From Streptomyces longwoodensis (lineage in GTDB: Bacteria > Actinomycetota > Actinomycetes > Streptomycetales > Streptomycetaceae): a stretch of 64,000 nt of DNA. The notes below the pieces were generated by a model that did no database searches, was not told where the DNA came from, and was given only the letters and a program-made list of their open reading frames with translations. The position numbers and the translations under genes were made by a program. The DNA lies in assembly GCF_001514125.1 (NCBI RefSeq), contig NZ_KQ948549.1, positions 62,001 to 126,000 of the forward strand, given 5' to 3'. Shown piece after piece: positions 33,813-42,915 of the stretch (the stretch's first letter is position 1; each line of letters opens with the position of its first letter).

Positions 33813-36380
33813 TCACTCGTGCGCGATCGCCGCCAGCACGTTCATCCGCGAGGCCCGCAACGCCGGGAGCAGCGCCGCCACGACCCCCACCACCGCCGAG
33901 CCGACCACCACCGCGACGATGGTGCCCCACGGCACCGCCAGCGCCTTCATGCCCTGCAGGGCCAGCACCTGCTGGGTGCACACGCCCCACACCAGACCCA
34001 GCGCCAGCCCCAGCACCGCGCCGAACACCGCGATCACCACCGACTCCAGCCGGATCATCCGCCGCAGCTGACGCCGGGCCAGCCCGATGGCCCGCAGCAG
34101 GCCGATCTCCCGGGTGCGCTCCACCACCGACAGGGCGAGGGTGTTCACCACCCCCAGCACCGCGATCACGATGGCCAGCCCGAGCAGCGCGTAGACCAGG
34201 TAGAGCAGCACCGCGATCTGGTCGTGCACGAGCTCCTTGTAGTCCGCCTGGTCGCGCACCTGCACCTGCGGATAGGGGTTCAGGGCCCGCTCCAGGCGCG
34301 GCCGCAGCCGGTCCGCGTCCGTGCCGGCGGCCGCGTTGACGTACAGCGCGGTGTCCTGGCCGCCCGGGACGTACCGCTCGACGGTGGCGAGGCCCAGGAA
34401 GACGCCGCCCTGCATGCCGAAGCCCTCGGCGGCGTCCTGATCGGTGAGCGCGCCGACCTTCAGCGCGGCGCGCCGGCCGCCCGGGAACTCCACCGGGAGC
34501 ACGCTGCCGAGCCGCACGCCGTGGTCGCGGGCGAAGTCGGCGTCCATGCCGATGCCGCCCGGCGCGAGGGCCGCCGCCGAGCCGCCCCCGACGTACGTGA
34601 CGTGGGCGACGTCGTCCACCCGCGGGTCGTACCCCGAGGCGGTCGTGGTCACCCGCCGGCCGTCCGGCAGCCGCAGCGCGACCGGCGCGAACCGCTGCCG
34701 CACGACGAGACCGACGCCCTCCGTGCCGCGCACCCGGTCGGTGACCTCCTCGGAGAACGGGATGAAGTTGGCGTTCTGCACCACGAAGTCCGCGCCGAGC
34801 GTGCGGTCGATCTGCTGGTCGAACGACGCCGACATGGACGCGCTCGCCACGGACATGCCGCCCACCAGCGCCAAGCCCACCATCAGTGCCGCCGCCGTGG
34901 CGCCGGTACGGCGCGGGTTGCGCAGGGCGTTGCGCTGGCTCATGCGCCCCACCGGGCCGAACAGCGCCGGGAAGGCGCCGCCCAGCACCCGGATCACCGG
35001 CCGCACGAGCAGTGGGCCCGCGACCACCGTCGCGACGAGCGTGAGCACCACCCCGAGCCCCAGCAGCGAGGCCGCCGACGCCGTCCGCGAGGCCGCCGCG
35101 CAGCCGGCCAGCGCGGCCACGCCCAGCGCCCCCACCACGGCGCCGACCACCGCGCGCGTCCGCAACGGCCGTCCCACGCCCGCCACGTCGGCGTCCGCCA
35201 GCGCCGCCATCGGGGAGACGGCGGCCGCGCGCCGCGCCGGGAGGTACGCGGCGACGAACGTGACCCCGACGCCGACCACGTACGCCGCCACCGGGGTCGG
35301 CCGGCCGACGACCATGTCGGCGGCCCGCAGGTTCATGCCGAACGCGCCCATCAGCCGGATCAGCCCGGCCGCGAGCCCGATCCCCGCCGCGAGGCCCAGC
35401 GTCGAGCCGACGAGCCCCAGCAGGACCGCCTCGGTGAGCACCGAGCGGCGCACCTGGCGGCGGTCGGCGCCCAGGGCGCGCAGCAGGCCGAGCTCACGGG
35501 TGCGCTGGGCGATCAGCATCGAGAAGGTGTTGACGATGAGGAAGATGCCGACCAGGACGGCGATCCCGGCGAAGCCGAGCATCACGTACTTGATGACGTC
35601 GAGGAACGTGCCCAACTGCTCCGCGGAGGACTTGGCGTGCTCGGCGGCGGTCTTCACGTCGTACGCGCCGGCGCCGACCGCCGCCACGACCCGCTGCTTG
35701 AGCACGGCGTCGGACACGCCGGGCGCCGCCTGCACCGTCACGCCGGTGGCGCGGGCGGGGGAGCCCAGCAGCTTGGCGGCGGCGACGCGCGGGTCGAGGT
35801 AGACGTGGGACGCGCCCGGGTTGGTGGTGGTGAACGTGGCGATGCCGACCACCCGGACCCGCAGCGTGCCCGGCTGGGCCATCACCGTGAGCGTGTCGCC
35901 GATCCGCACGTGCTTGCGGTCGGCGGTGTCCGCGTCGAGCAGGGCCTCACCGGCGCCGCGCGGGGCGTGCCCCGAGGTCAGCTCGACCGGGCTGCGGTCG
36001 GTGACGTACCAGTCGGAGGCGATGGTGGGGGCGCCGGTGGTCGAGCCGAGGAACCGGCGCTGGGCGTCCACCACGGTCACGTTGTCCGCGCGGACCTCCG
36101 CGTGGGCGGAGGCGGCCCCCGGCACCCGGGCCAGCCGGTCGGCGAGCGCGGCGGGCACGGTCCGCACCGCGCCGGTCGCCACGCGGGAGCCGAAGTCGTC
36201 CTTCGGCGCCACCGTCACGTCCGCCGCGGTGGACGCGAAGAGCCGGTCGAAGGTGCGCGAGACCGTGTCCGAGAAGATCAGACTGCCCGCGACGAACGCC
36301 ACGGACAGCACCACGGCCAGGGCCGACAGCAGCAGGCGGCCCTTGTGCGCGAGGAAGCTCCTGAGTGTCGCCCTGAGCAC
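33813..36380 (-). CDS. FtsX/MacB-type ABC transporter permease
   Basis: An 855-residue permease with two FtsX domains. A first span at about 15-37 is followed by a large extracytoplasmic region. Then come three spans near 265-390, a second periplasmic-type domain, and a final set of three spans near 730-850 with the motif NTLALSVVERTREIGLLRAIGL. The first FtsX domain has the matching RTRELGLLRALGADRRQVRRS. Such exporters move lipids, peptides or antibiotics, or signal to cell-wall enzymes. Start is GTG, four bases after the stop of the ATPase gene, so the two are one operon. Confidence 0.92.
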   Translation of the reverse strand: MLRATLRSFLAHKGRLLLSALAVVLSVAFVAGSLIFSDTVSRTFDRLFASTAADVTVAPKDDFGSRVATGAVRTVPAALADRLARVPGAASAHAEVRADNVTVVDAQRRFLGSTTGAPTIASDWYVTDRSPVELTSGHAPRGAGEALLDADTADRKHVRIGDTLTVMAQPGTLRVRVVGIATFTTTNPGASHVYLDPRVAAAKLLGSPARATGVTVQAAPGVSDAVLKQRVVAAVGAGAYDVKTAAEHAKSSAEQLGTFLDVIKYVMLGFAGIAVLVGIFLIVNTFSMLIAQRTRELGLLRALGADRRQVRRSVLTEAVLLGLVGSTLGLAAGIGLAAGLIRLMGAFGMNLRAADMVVGRPTPVAAYVVGVGVTFVAAYLPARRAAAVSPMAALADADVAGVGRPLRTRAVVGAVVGALGVAALAGCAAASRTASAASLLGLGVVLTLVATVVAGPLLVRPVIRVLGGAFPALFGPVGRMSQRNALRNPRRTGATAAALMVGLALVGGMSVASASMSASFDQQIDRTLGADFVVQNANFIPFSEEVTDRVRGTEGVGLVVRQRFAPVALRLPDGRRVTTTASGYDPRVDDVAHVTYVGGGSAAALAPGGIGMDADFARDHGVRLGSVLPVEFPGGRRAALKVGALTDQDAAEGFGMQGGVFLGLATVERYVPGGQDTALYVNAAAGTDADRLRPRLERALNPYPQVQVRDQADYKELVHDQIAVLLYLVYALLGLAIVIAVLGVVNTLALSVVERTREIGLLRAIGLARRQLRRMIRLESVVIAVFGAVLGLALGLVWGVCTQQVLALQGMKALAVPWGTIVAVVVGSAVVGVVAALLPALRASRMNVLAAIAHE

Positions 36381-36384
36381 GGGC

Positions 36385-37224
36385 TCAGCCCCTCCGTTCC
36401 CCGTCGGCGCCGGTCCCGTCGGTCCCGCGCCCCGTGTCCTCGACCGCCGCGCGGACCCCGTCGAACCGCTTCATCCGCTCCAGCACCGCCTCCGCCGTCG
36501 GCCGCTCCATCTCGTCCACGATCCGGCCGTCCGCGAGGAACAGCACCAGGTCGGAGTGGGCCGCCGCGCCGGGGTCGTGGGTCACCATGACGACCGTCTG
36601 GCCCAGCTCGTCCACCGCCTGCCGCAGGAAGCCGAGCACCTCAAGACCCGCCCGCGAGTCCAGGTTGCCCGTCGGCTCGTCCGCGAAGATCAGCTCCGGC
36701 CGGGAGACCAGCGCCCGGGCGCAGGCGACGCGCTGCTGCTGGCCGCCGGACAGCTGGGCGGGCCGGTGCCGGAGCCGGTCGCGCAGCCCGAGCGCGTCGA
36801 TCACCTGCTCCAGCCACGCCGGGTCCGGTCTTCGCCCGGCGATGTCCATGGGCAGGGTGATGTTCTCGGCCGCGCTGAGCGTCGGGATCAGGTTGAACGA
36901 CTGGAACATGAACCCGATCCGGTCGCGCCGCAGCTGCGTCAGCTCCCGCTCCCGCAGTCCCGTGATCTCCGTGTCACCGAGCCACACCTGCCCGGCCGAG
37001 ACGGTGTCCAGGCCCGCCAGGCAGTGCATGAGGGTGGACTTGCCGGACCCGGAGGGGCCCATGACGGCGGTGAAGCGGCCGCGCACGACGTCCACGTCCA
37101 CCGAGTCCAGCGCCAGCACGGCCGTCTCGCCCGAGCCGTACGCCTTGGTCAGTCCGCGGGCGCGGGCCGCGACCCCGTCGGCCGGGGACAGCCCCGGGGC
37201 GTGCTCCGCAGCAGGTGTGGACAA
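36385..37224 (-). CDS. ABC transporter ATP-binding protein (LolD/MacB type)
   Basis: A 279-residue ATPase partner of the FtsX-type permease. Walker A is GPSGSGKST, the signature LSGGQQQRVACARAL, Walker B ELIFADEPTGNLDS and the switch histidine MVTHDP. An Asp/Gly-rich C-terminal tail (about 250-279) extends past the family core. Start is TTG at 37224 with GAGGAGG six bases upstream. No sensor kinase pair lies next to it, so regulation is not apparent. Confidence 0.93.
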   Translation of the reverse strand: MSTPAAEHAPGLSPADGVAARARGLTKAYGSGETAVLALDSVDVDVVRGRFTAVMGPSGSGKSTLMHCLAGLDTVSAGQVWLGDTEITGLRERELTQLRRDRIGFMFQSFNLIPTLSAAENITLPMDIAGRRPDPAWLEQVIDALGLRDRLRHRPAQLSGGQQQRVACARALVSRPELIFADEPTGNLDSRAGLEVLGFLRQAVDELGQTVVMVTHDPGAAAHSDLVLFLADGRIVDEMERPTAEAVLERMKRFDGVRAAVEDTGRGTDGTGADGERRG

Positions 37225-37319
37225 GGCGGCCTCCTCGCGCGCGGGGGACAGGTCGACGCACTGGCGCCGAGCCTAATGTGACCGCCTCCACACCGAGTAT
37301 GCTCCCCCCGGCCGACGAC

Positions 37320-38000
37320 CTAACGCACGCCCCGGCCCTCGTCCGGCTCCGGTCGGTGCGCCCGGCCGAGCACGCAGAACGAGCTGGGTGTGCGCGGGCC
37401 GGTGTCCGGCACCAGCAGGCTGCGGTGCGGGCCCAGGGCGAAGCCCGCCGACCGGATCGCGTCGAGCGGGTCCCGGTGCAGGTGGCAGCCGCCGAACAGC
37501 AGGGGCCACACCGTGCGGTCCAGCGCCCGCTGGCTCAGCCGCATCGCCCGGCCGCCGCCCGCGCCGTGCTCGAAGAACCGCACCTCGCCGCCCGGGCGCA
37601 GCACCCGCCGCACCTCCCCGAGCGCCCGCTCGACGTCGCGCACGCTGCACAGCACCAGCGACAGCACGGCCGCGTCGAACGCCTCGCTCTTGACCGGCAG
37701 CGCCTCCGCCGTGCCCGGCACCACGTCCACCGGCACCTCCGCGCGCAGCGCCGCCGTGCGGGCCAACTGCCGTAGGGTGCGTTCGGGTTCGATGGCGACG
37801 ACCTCGGACACCGTGGGCGGGTAGTGCGCGAAGTTCAGCCCGTTGCCCGCGCCGATCTCGATGACCCGTCCCGCGAGCCCGTCCAGCAGCTCGGCCCGGT
37901 GCGGACCGACGCCGGCCTCCAGCTTGAGGCTCAGACGGGCGTAGAAACGGGCGAAGAGGGGGTGGTGGACGGCGTCCTTGGTGACGGAGCGCGACGACAT
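37320..38000 (-). CDS. Class I SAM-dependent methyltransferase (METTL7/UbiE-like)
   Basis: A 226-residue methyltransferase. Motif I is VIEIGAGNGLNFAHY near residues 46-60; motif II is AVVAIEPE-like (VSEVVAIEPE), and post motifs include LPVKSEAFDAAVLSLVLCSV and VLRPGGEVRFFEHG. The C-terminal FGGCHLHRDPLDAIRSAGF resembles METTL7-type methyltransferases. AGGAGGTCAGCC precedes the ATG at 38000. It sits downstream of bioD on the same strand but is separated by 123 bases. I do not think it is BioC. Confidence 0.85.
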   Translation of the reverse strand: MSSRSVTKDAVHHPLFARFYARLSLKLEAGVGPHRAELLDGLAGRVIEIGAGNGLNFAHYPPTVSEVVAIEPERTLRQLARTAALRAEVPVDVVPGTAEALPVKSEAFDAAVLSLVLCSVRDVERALGEVRRVLRPGGEVRFFEHGAGGGRAMRLSQRALDRTVWPLLFGGCHLHRDPLDAIRSAGFALGPHRSLLVPDTGPRTPSSFCVLGRAHRPEPDEGRGVR

Positions 38001-38123
38001 GGCTGACCTCCTCGGGTAGCCGTTACGTCGATTGTCCCCCGTCGGCGCCGCCCGCACCCCCCGCGCCCGGACCGGCCGGGAGCACAGGGGGCGCGAGCAG
38101 CGCGGTTCCCCGGGGGCCGTGCC

Positions 38124-38840
38124 TCAGGCGTCCGCCGCCTCGCGGAACGCCTCGGCACGCCACGTCCCGTCCAGGCGCGGCGCCACCCAACCCGGTGCCG
38201 CAGCGCGGAAGTCGGCCGGGGTCCGCGCCCCGGCGCCCTCGGGCAGCGCGCCCAGCAACGGCGCCCCCGACACCTCCGGCAGGTCCGTGACGTTGCACCG
38301 CATCGCCAGGTCCGGCGTCGTCGGCCAGCTGCCGATCACCACGCCCAGCAACTCCAGTCGCCGTCCCCGCAGTTCACGGGCCGTCAGCTCGGTGGTGTTC
38401 AGCGTGCCCAGGCCCGCCGACGCGACCAGCAGCACCGGCGCGCGCAGCAGCTCCGCCACGTCGGCCAGCGTGCCGCCCGCCTCGTCGAACCGGACGAGCA
38501 GGCCGCCCGCGCCCTCCACCAGCACCAGGTCGTGCTCGGTGGCGAGCTTCTGCGCCGCCTCCGCCACGTCGGCCGGACGGACCGGCTCCCGCCCGGCCCG
38601 CCGGGCCGCCGTCGCCGGGGCAAGCGGCTCGGGGTAGCGGGCGACCTCGGCCACCGTGACCGGGCCCGCCAGCCGCGCGACCTCGTCGGCGTCCCCGCGC
38701 TCGTCGGGTCCCACGCCGGTCTGCGCGGCCTTCAGCACCGCGACGGTCCGGCCGGCCGCGAGCGCGGCGGCGGCGACCGCCGCCGTCGTCACCGTCTTGC
38801 CGACCTCCGTGCCGGTACCCGTGATCACCAGGATCGGCAT
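38124..38840 (-). CDS. bioD: ATP-dependent dethiobiotin synthetase
   Basis: A 238-residue enzyme that closes the ureido ring of dethiobiotin from DAPA, CO2 and ATP. The P-loop is TGTGTEVGKTV at residues 7-17. The substrate segment KAAQTGV and the VLVEGAGGLLVRFDE motif follow. Two starts compete. ATG 38846 overlaps the bioA stop as ATGA. ATG 38840 lies six bases behind GGGAGGG, which fits ribosome binding better; I chose the latter. It is the last gene of the bioBAD operon. Confidence 0.94.
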   Translation of the reverse strand: MPILVITGTGTEVGKTVTTAAVAAAALAAGRTVAVLKAAQTGVGPDERGDADEVARLAGPVTVAEVARYPEPLAPATAARRAGREPVRPADVAEAAQKLATEHDLVLVEGAGGLLVRFDEAGGTLADVAELLRAPVLLVASAGLGTLNTTELTARELRGRRLELLGVVIGSWPTTPDLAMRCNVTDLPEVSGAPLLGALPEGAGARTPADFRAAAPGWVAPRLDGTWRAEAFREAADA

Positions 38841-38842
38841 GC

Positions 38843-40123
38843 TCATCCCTCCCGCGCCGCGGCGCACACCGCGCGCGCGATCCGTGCCACGTCCTCGTCC
38901 CCGGTGACGTACGGCGGCATCGTGTAGACCAGGTCGCGGAACGGCCGCAGCCACACGCCCTCGGCCACGGCGGCCCGGGTCGCCGCCGCCATGTCGACCG
39001 GGTGGTCGAGCTGGACCACCCCGATGGCGCCCAGGACGCGCACGTCCCGCACCCCGGGCAGCTCCGCGGCCGGCGCCAGCCCCTCGACCAGCCCGGCCTC
39101 GATCCGCTTCACCTCGGACAGCCAGTCCTGGCCGAGCAGCAGCCCGATCGACGCGCAGGCCACGGAGGCCGCCAGCGGGTTGCCCATGAACGTCGGCCCG
39201 TGCGCCAGCACCGGCACCTCGCCCCGGGAGATCCCGTCGGCCACGCGCGCGGTGCACAGTGCGGCCGCCATCGTGAGGTAACCGCCGGTCAGCGCCTTGC
39301 CCACGCACAGCACGTCCGGGGTCACCGCCGCGTGCTCCGCCGCGAACAGCGCGCCCGTGCGCCCGAAGCCGGTGGCGATCTCGTCGAACACCAGCAGCAC
39401 GTCGTACGCGTCGCACGCCTCGCGCAGCACCCGCAGGTAGGCGGGGGAGTGGAAGCGCATCCCGCCCGCGCCCTGCACCACCGGCTCGACGATCACCGCG
39501 GCCAGTTCGTCGGCGTGCCGTTCCACCATCGACCGCAGGTGGTCCGCGTACGACTCCTCGTACGCGGCCGGGGGCGGGTCCGCGAACAGCTGGCGGGGCA
39601 GCACCCCGCTCCACAGCTCGTGCATCCCGCCCTCGGGGTCGCACACCGACATCGGCTGCCAGGTGTCCCCGTGGTAGCCGCCCCGCCAGGTCAGCAGCCG
39701 CTGCTTGCCGGGACGGCCCAGCGAACGCCAGTACTGCAGGCACATCTTCACCGCGACCTCGACCGACACCGAGCCGGAGTCGGCGAGGAAGACGTGCTCC
39801 AGCCCGTCGGGCGTGATGTCGACCAGGAGCTTCGCCAGCCGGACGGCGGGCTCGTGGGTGAGCCCGCCGAACATCACGTGGCTCATCCGGCCCAGCTGGT
39901 CGCGGGCGGCCTCGTTGAGCACCGGGTGGTTGTAGCCGTGGATCGCCGACCACCAGGACGACATGCCGTCGACCAGCTCACCGGAACCGTCCGCGAGACG
40001 CAGCCGGACCCCGCTCGCCGACTCCACGACGAGCGGTTCCGACCGGCCCGGCATCGGACCGTAGGGGTGCCACACGTGCCGCCGGTCGAGGTCCAGCAGC
40101 GCGGGGACGTCCACCTCAGGCAT
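38843..40123 (-). CDS. bioA: Adenosylmethionine-8-amino-7-oxononanoate aminotransferase
   Basis: A 426-residue class III PLP aminotransferase that converts KAPA to DAPA using SAM as amino donor. Typical segments are [10 protein letters not shown] at the N-terminus, [31 protein letters not shown] and the PLP lysine in [16 protein letters not shown]. Its start overlaps the bioB stop by eight bases and its end overlaps the alternative bioD start, so bioB, bioA and bioD are translationally coupled. Confidence 0.95.
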   Translation of the reverse strand: MPEVDVPALLDLDRRHVWHPYGPMPGRSEPLVVESASGVRLRLADGSGELVDGMSSWWSAIHGYNHPVLNEAARDQLGRMSHVMFGGLTHEPAVRLAKLLVDITPDGLEHVFLADSGSVSVEVAVKMCLQYWRSLGRPGKQRLLTWRGGYHGDTWQPMSVCDPEGGMHELWSGVLPRQLFADPPPAAYEESYADHLRSMVERHADELAAVIVEPVVQGAGGMRFHSPAYLRVLREACDAYDVLLVFDEIATGFGRTGALFAAEHAAVTPDVLCVGKALTGGYLTMAAALCTARVADGISRGEVPVLAHGPTFMGNPLAASVACASIGLLLGQDWLSEVKRIEAGLVEGLAPAAELPGVRDVRVLGAIGVVQLDHPVDMAAATRAAVAEGVWLRPFRDLVYTMPPYVTGDEDVARIARAVCAAAREG

Positions 40124-41366
40124 TGGGCGCGAGGTCCGTCCCGGCGCCCCGGCGGCGGACGGCGACCAGGTCGGTGCGCGGCTCGGCGGCCGAGGGCACC
40201 GCCGCGGGGGCGGCCGTACCGCAGACGCCGCCGTCCGCGGCGGACCCGCAGCCCGCCTCGGCGTGGGAGCCGCAGCCCCCGTCCTCGTGCGAGCCGCAGC
40301 CCGCCCCGGCGTCGGAGCCGCACCCGGCCGCGGCGTGGGAGCCGCAGCCGCCGGCCACGTCCGCCCGGTGCTGCGGCAGCGTGACCTGGTCGGCGCCCTC
40401 CACCTCGAAGCCGGCGTCGGCGATCATGTCCAGGTCCGCCTTGCCGGCCTGGCCCTCGCTGGTGAGGTAGTCGCCGAGGAAGATCGAGTTCGCCAGGTTC
40501 AGCGCGAGCGGCTGCATCGTGCGCAGGTGGACCTCGCGGCCGCCCGCGATGCGCACCTCCACGTCCGGGCAGACGAAGCGGACCATCGCCAGGATCCGCA
40601 GGCAGCGCTGCGGGGTGAGGTTCCACTCCTTGGCCAGCGGGGTGCCCTCGAACGGGATGAGGAAGTTGACCGGCACCGAGTCCGGGTCCAGCGCGCGCAG
40701 CGAGAACACCACGTCGACCAGGTCCTCGTCGCTCTCGCCCATGCCGGCGATCAGCCCCGAGCAGGCCGACAGGCCGGCCGCGTGCGCCTTCTGCACCGTG
40801 TCCACCCGGTCGGCGTACGTGTGCGTGGTGGTGATGTCGGCGTAGGTACCCTCGGAGGTGTTCAGGTTGTGGTTGTAGGCGTCCGCGCCGGCCTCGCGCA
40901 GCCGTTCGGCCTGGCCGTCGGAGAGCAGCCCCAGACAGGCGCACACCTCGACGCCCTCGTTCTCGTCCTTGATGGCCCGGATGGTCTGCGAGACCCGGTC
41001 CACGTCCCGGTCGGTCGGGCCGCGCCCGGACGCCACCAGGCACACCCGCTTGGCACCTCCCGCCAGTCCGGCGGCCGCGGCCCGGGACGCCTCGTCGGGC
41101 TTGAGCCAGGTGTACTTCAGGATGTCGGCCTTCGAGCCGAGCCGCTGGGAGCAGTAGGAGCAGTCCTCGGGGCACAGGCCCGACTTGAGGTTGACCAGGT
41201 AGTTGAGTTTCACCCGCCGTCCGAACCAGTGGCGGCGCACCCTTCCGGCCGCGGCCACCACGTCGAGCAGGTCGTCGTCGGACGTGGCCAGTACGGCCAG
41301 CGCCTCCTCGCGGGTCGGCAGCTCGCGCCGAAGCCCCTTGTCCACCAGCGTGTTCAGCAGGTCCAT
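40116..41366 (-). CDS. bioB: Biotin synthase with cysteine-rich C-terminal repeat tail
   Basis: A 416-residue radical-SAM enzyme that inserts sulfur into dethiobiotin. The [4Fe-4S] cysteines are C65, C69 and C72 (CPEDCSYC). The [2Fe-2S] ligands and arginine of the family lie further on ([28 protein letters not shown]). The family core ends near residue 335. After it comes an extra tail in which CGSH-like octapeptides recur six times (residues 339-383), then a basic end. The ATG at 41366 has no Shine-Dalgarno. CAGGAT eight bases upstream with TTGGCC 18 bases further up suggests a leaderless transcript. A GTG at 41390 is an alternative start. Confidence 0.94.
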   Translation of the reverse strand: MDLLNTLVDKGLRRELPTREEALAVLATSDDDLLDVVAAAGRVRRHWFGRRVKLNYLVNLKSGLCPEDCSYCSQRLGSKADILKYTWLKPDEASRAAAAGLAGGAKRVCLVASGRGPTDRDVDRVSQTIRAIKDENEGVEVCACLGLLSDGQAERLREAGADAYNHNLNTSEGTYADITTTHTYADRVDTVQKAHAAGLSACSGLIAGMGESDEDLVDVVFSLRALDPDSVPVNFLIPFEGTPLAKEWNLTPQRCLRILAMVRFVCPDVEVRIAGGREVHLRTMQPLALNLANSIFLGDYLTSEGQAGKADLDMIADAGFEVEGADQVTLPQHRADVAGGCGSHAAAGCGSDAGAGCGSHEDGGCGSHAEAGCGSAADGGVCGTAAPAAVPSAAEPRTDLVAVRRRGAGTDLAPNA

Positions 41367-41435
41367 GAAAGCCGATCCTGTCCTAATCACCCGCTCCGGG
41401 CCAAGGTAGGGATCGCACAACACACCCGGATCGAC

Positions 41436-41462
41436 GTGTGGGTATCGCCACACCGTGTGTGG
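41436..41462. promoter_or_regulatory. Interlocked inverted repeats between bioB and bioF
   Basis: Three arms alternate: GTGTGG (41436-41441), six bases, CCACAC (41448-41453), three bases, GTGTGG (41457-41462). The central arm can pair with either neighbour. The array is midway in the 148-base region between the divergent bioB and bioF genes and is a good candidate operator for a biotin regulator. It does not match the TGAACAC-type BioQ site I know from other actinobacteria. Confidence 0.5.
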
Positions 41463-41514
41463 CCGGTCGTACCGCTAGTGTCTGTCCGCTACCTACAAAA
41501 GCACCGGAGGAGCC

Positions 41515-42642
41515 ATGGCGTTCGGCTGGATCGACGCGCAGGCGGAGCAGCGCCGCCGCGCCGGACTCGTACGGACCCTGCGGCCCCGCCCCGCCGACTC
41601 GCCGCTGCTGGACCTGGCGAGCAACGACTACCTGGGTCTGGCCCACCACCCCGAGGTCGTCGAGGGCGCCGCGGCGGCGGCCCGCACCTGGGGCGGCGGT
41701 TCGACCGGCTCGCGCCTGGTGACCGGCACCACCGAGCTGCACACCGAGCTGGAGCGGGAACTGGCCGCGTTCTGCGGCTTCGAGGCGGCGCTGGTCTTCT
41801 CCTCCGGGTACGCGGCCAACCTGGCCGCGGTCACCGCGCTCGCCCCGCACGGCTCCCTGATCGTCTCCGACGCGGGCAACCACGCCTCCCTCATCGACGG
41901 CTGCCGGCTGGCCCGCGGCACCACCCAGGTGGTGGGGCACGCCGACCCGGAGGCGGTGGGCAAGGCACTGCGCACCCATGCGGGCCCCGCGGTCGTCGTG
42001 TCCGACAGCGTGTTCTCCGTGGACGGCGACGCCGCCCCGCTGGACGCCCTCGCGGCGGCCTGCCGGGAGCACGGCGCCGGCCTGGTGGTGGACGACGCGC
42101 ACGGGCTCGGGGTGCTGGGCGACGGCGGCCGGGGCGCGCCGCACGCGGCGGGGCTGGCCGGTGCCGACGACGTGGTGGCCACGGTGACGCTGTCCAAGTC
42201 CCTCGGCAGCCAGGGCGGCGCGGTGCTCGGGCCCGCGCGGGTGATCGACCACCTGGTCAACGCGGCCCGGACGTTCATCTTCGACACGGGACTCGCCCCC
42301 GCGGCGGCCGGTGCGGCCCTGGCGGCCCTGCGGCTGCTGCGCCGTGAACCGCAGCGGGCGGCGCGGGCCCGCGCGGTGGCGGGCGACCTGCACGCCCGGC
42401 TGACGGCCGCGGGCCTGGACGCGGTGCGTCCGGACGCCGCGGTCGTCTCCGTGCGGGCCCCCTCCCCGGAGGGGGCCGTCCGGTGGGCGGCCGACTGCCG
42501 TACGGCGGGCCTGGCCGTGGGGTGCTTCCGTCCTCCTTCCGTGCCCGACGGCATCTCCCGGCTCAGGCTGACCGCCCGTGCGGACCTCACCGAGGCCCAA
42601 CTCGACGGCGCCGTACGGGTGATCGGCGGAACGCGACCATGA
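41515..42642 (+). CDS. bioF: 8-amino-7-oxononanoate synthase
   Basis: A 375-residue PLP enzyme of the alpha-oxoamine synthase family joining pimeloyl thioester and alanine to give KAPA. Key segments are DLASNDYLGLA, GGGSTGSRLVTGTTELH, VDDAHGLGVLG and the PLP lysine in TLSKSLGSQGG. Start ATG lies behind GGAGGAG. It is divergent from bioBAD with a shared regulatory region. No bioC, bioH, bioW or bioI lies in the window, so the pimeloyl moiety must come from elsewhere. Confidence 0.95.
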   Translation: MAFGWIDAQAEQRRRAGLVRTLRPRPADSPLLDLASNDYLGLAHHPEVVEGAAAAARTWGGGSTGSRLVTGTTELHTELERELAAFCGFEAALVFSSGYAANLAAVTALAPHGSLIVSDAGNHASLIDGCRLARGTTQVVGHADPEAVGKALRTHAGPAVVVSDSVFSVDGDAAPLDALAAACREHGAGLVVDDAHGLGVLGDGGRGAPHAAGLAGADDVVATVTLSKSLGSQGGAVLGPARVIDHLVNAARTFIFDTGLAPAAAGAALAALRLLRREPQRAARARAVAGDLHARLTAAGLDAVRPDAAVVSVRAPSPEGAVRWAADCRTAGLAVGCFRPPSVPDGISRLRLTARADLTEAQLDGAVRVIGGTRP

Positions 42643-42681
42643 GTCGGCGTGACACGGCCGTGCTCCGCCCGATGCGGGGCG

Positions 42682-42906
42682 TCAGCGGAACGCGGCCGTG
42701 AAGCCCGCCCAGCTCTCGGGGGAGAAGAGCAGCGCGGGTCCGGCCGGGTCCTTGGAGTCGCGCACGGCGAGCAGTCCGGCGTACGGCCCCGTGGCCGGCC
42801 GGGCCGTCTCGACGCAGTTGTTGGCTCCGGTGCTCCGGCTGCTGCGCAGCCAGCGCACCCCGGTCAGGGTGGTGGAGGAAGGTACGTTCCGAGGCAGTGC
42901 GGTCAT
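42682..42906 (-). CDS. DUF397 domain protein
   Basis: A 74-residue DUF397 protein (WLRSSRSTGANNCVET and VRDSKDPAGPALLFSPESW, where the family motif VRDSK is exact). Such small proteins are encoded next to WhiJ-type HTH regulators in Streptomyces and are thought to act with them in developmental control. It starts nine bases after the stop of the HTH gene, on the same strand. Confidence 0.92.
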   Translation of the reverse strand: MTALPRNVPSSTTLTGVRWLRSSRSTGANNCVETARPATGPYAGLLAVRDSKDPAGPALLFSPESWAGFTAAFR

Positions 42907-42915
42907 GGTGCCTCC

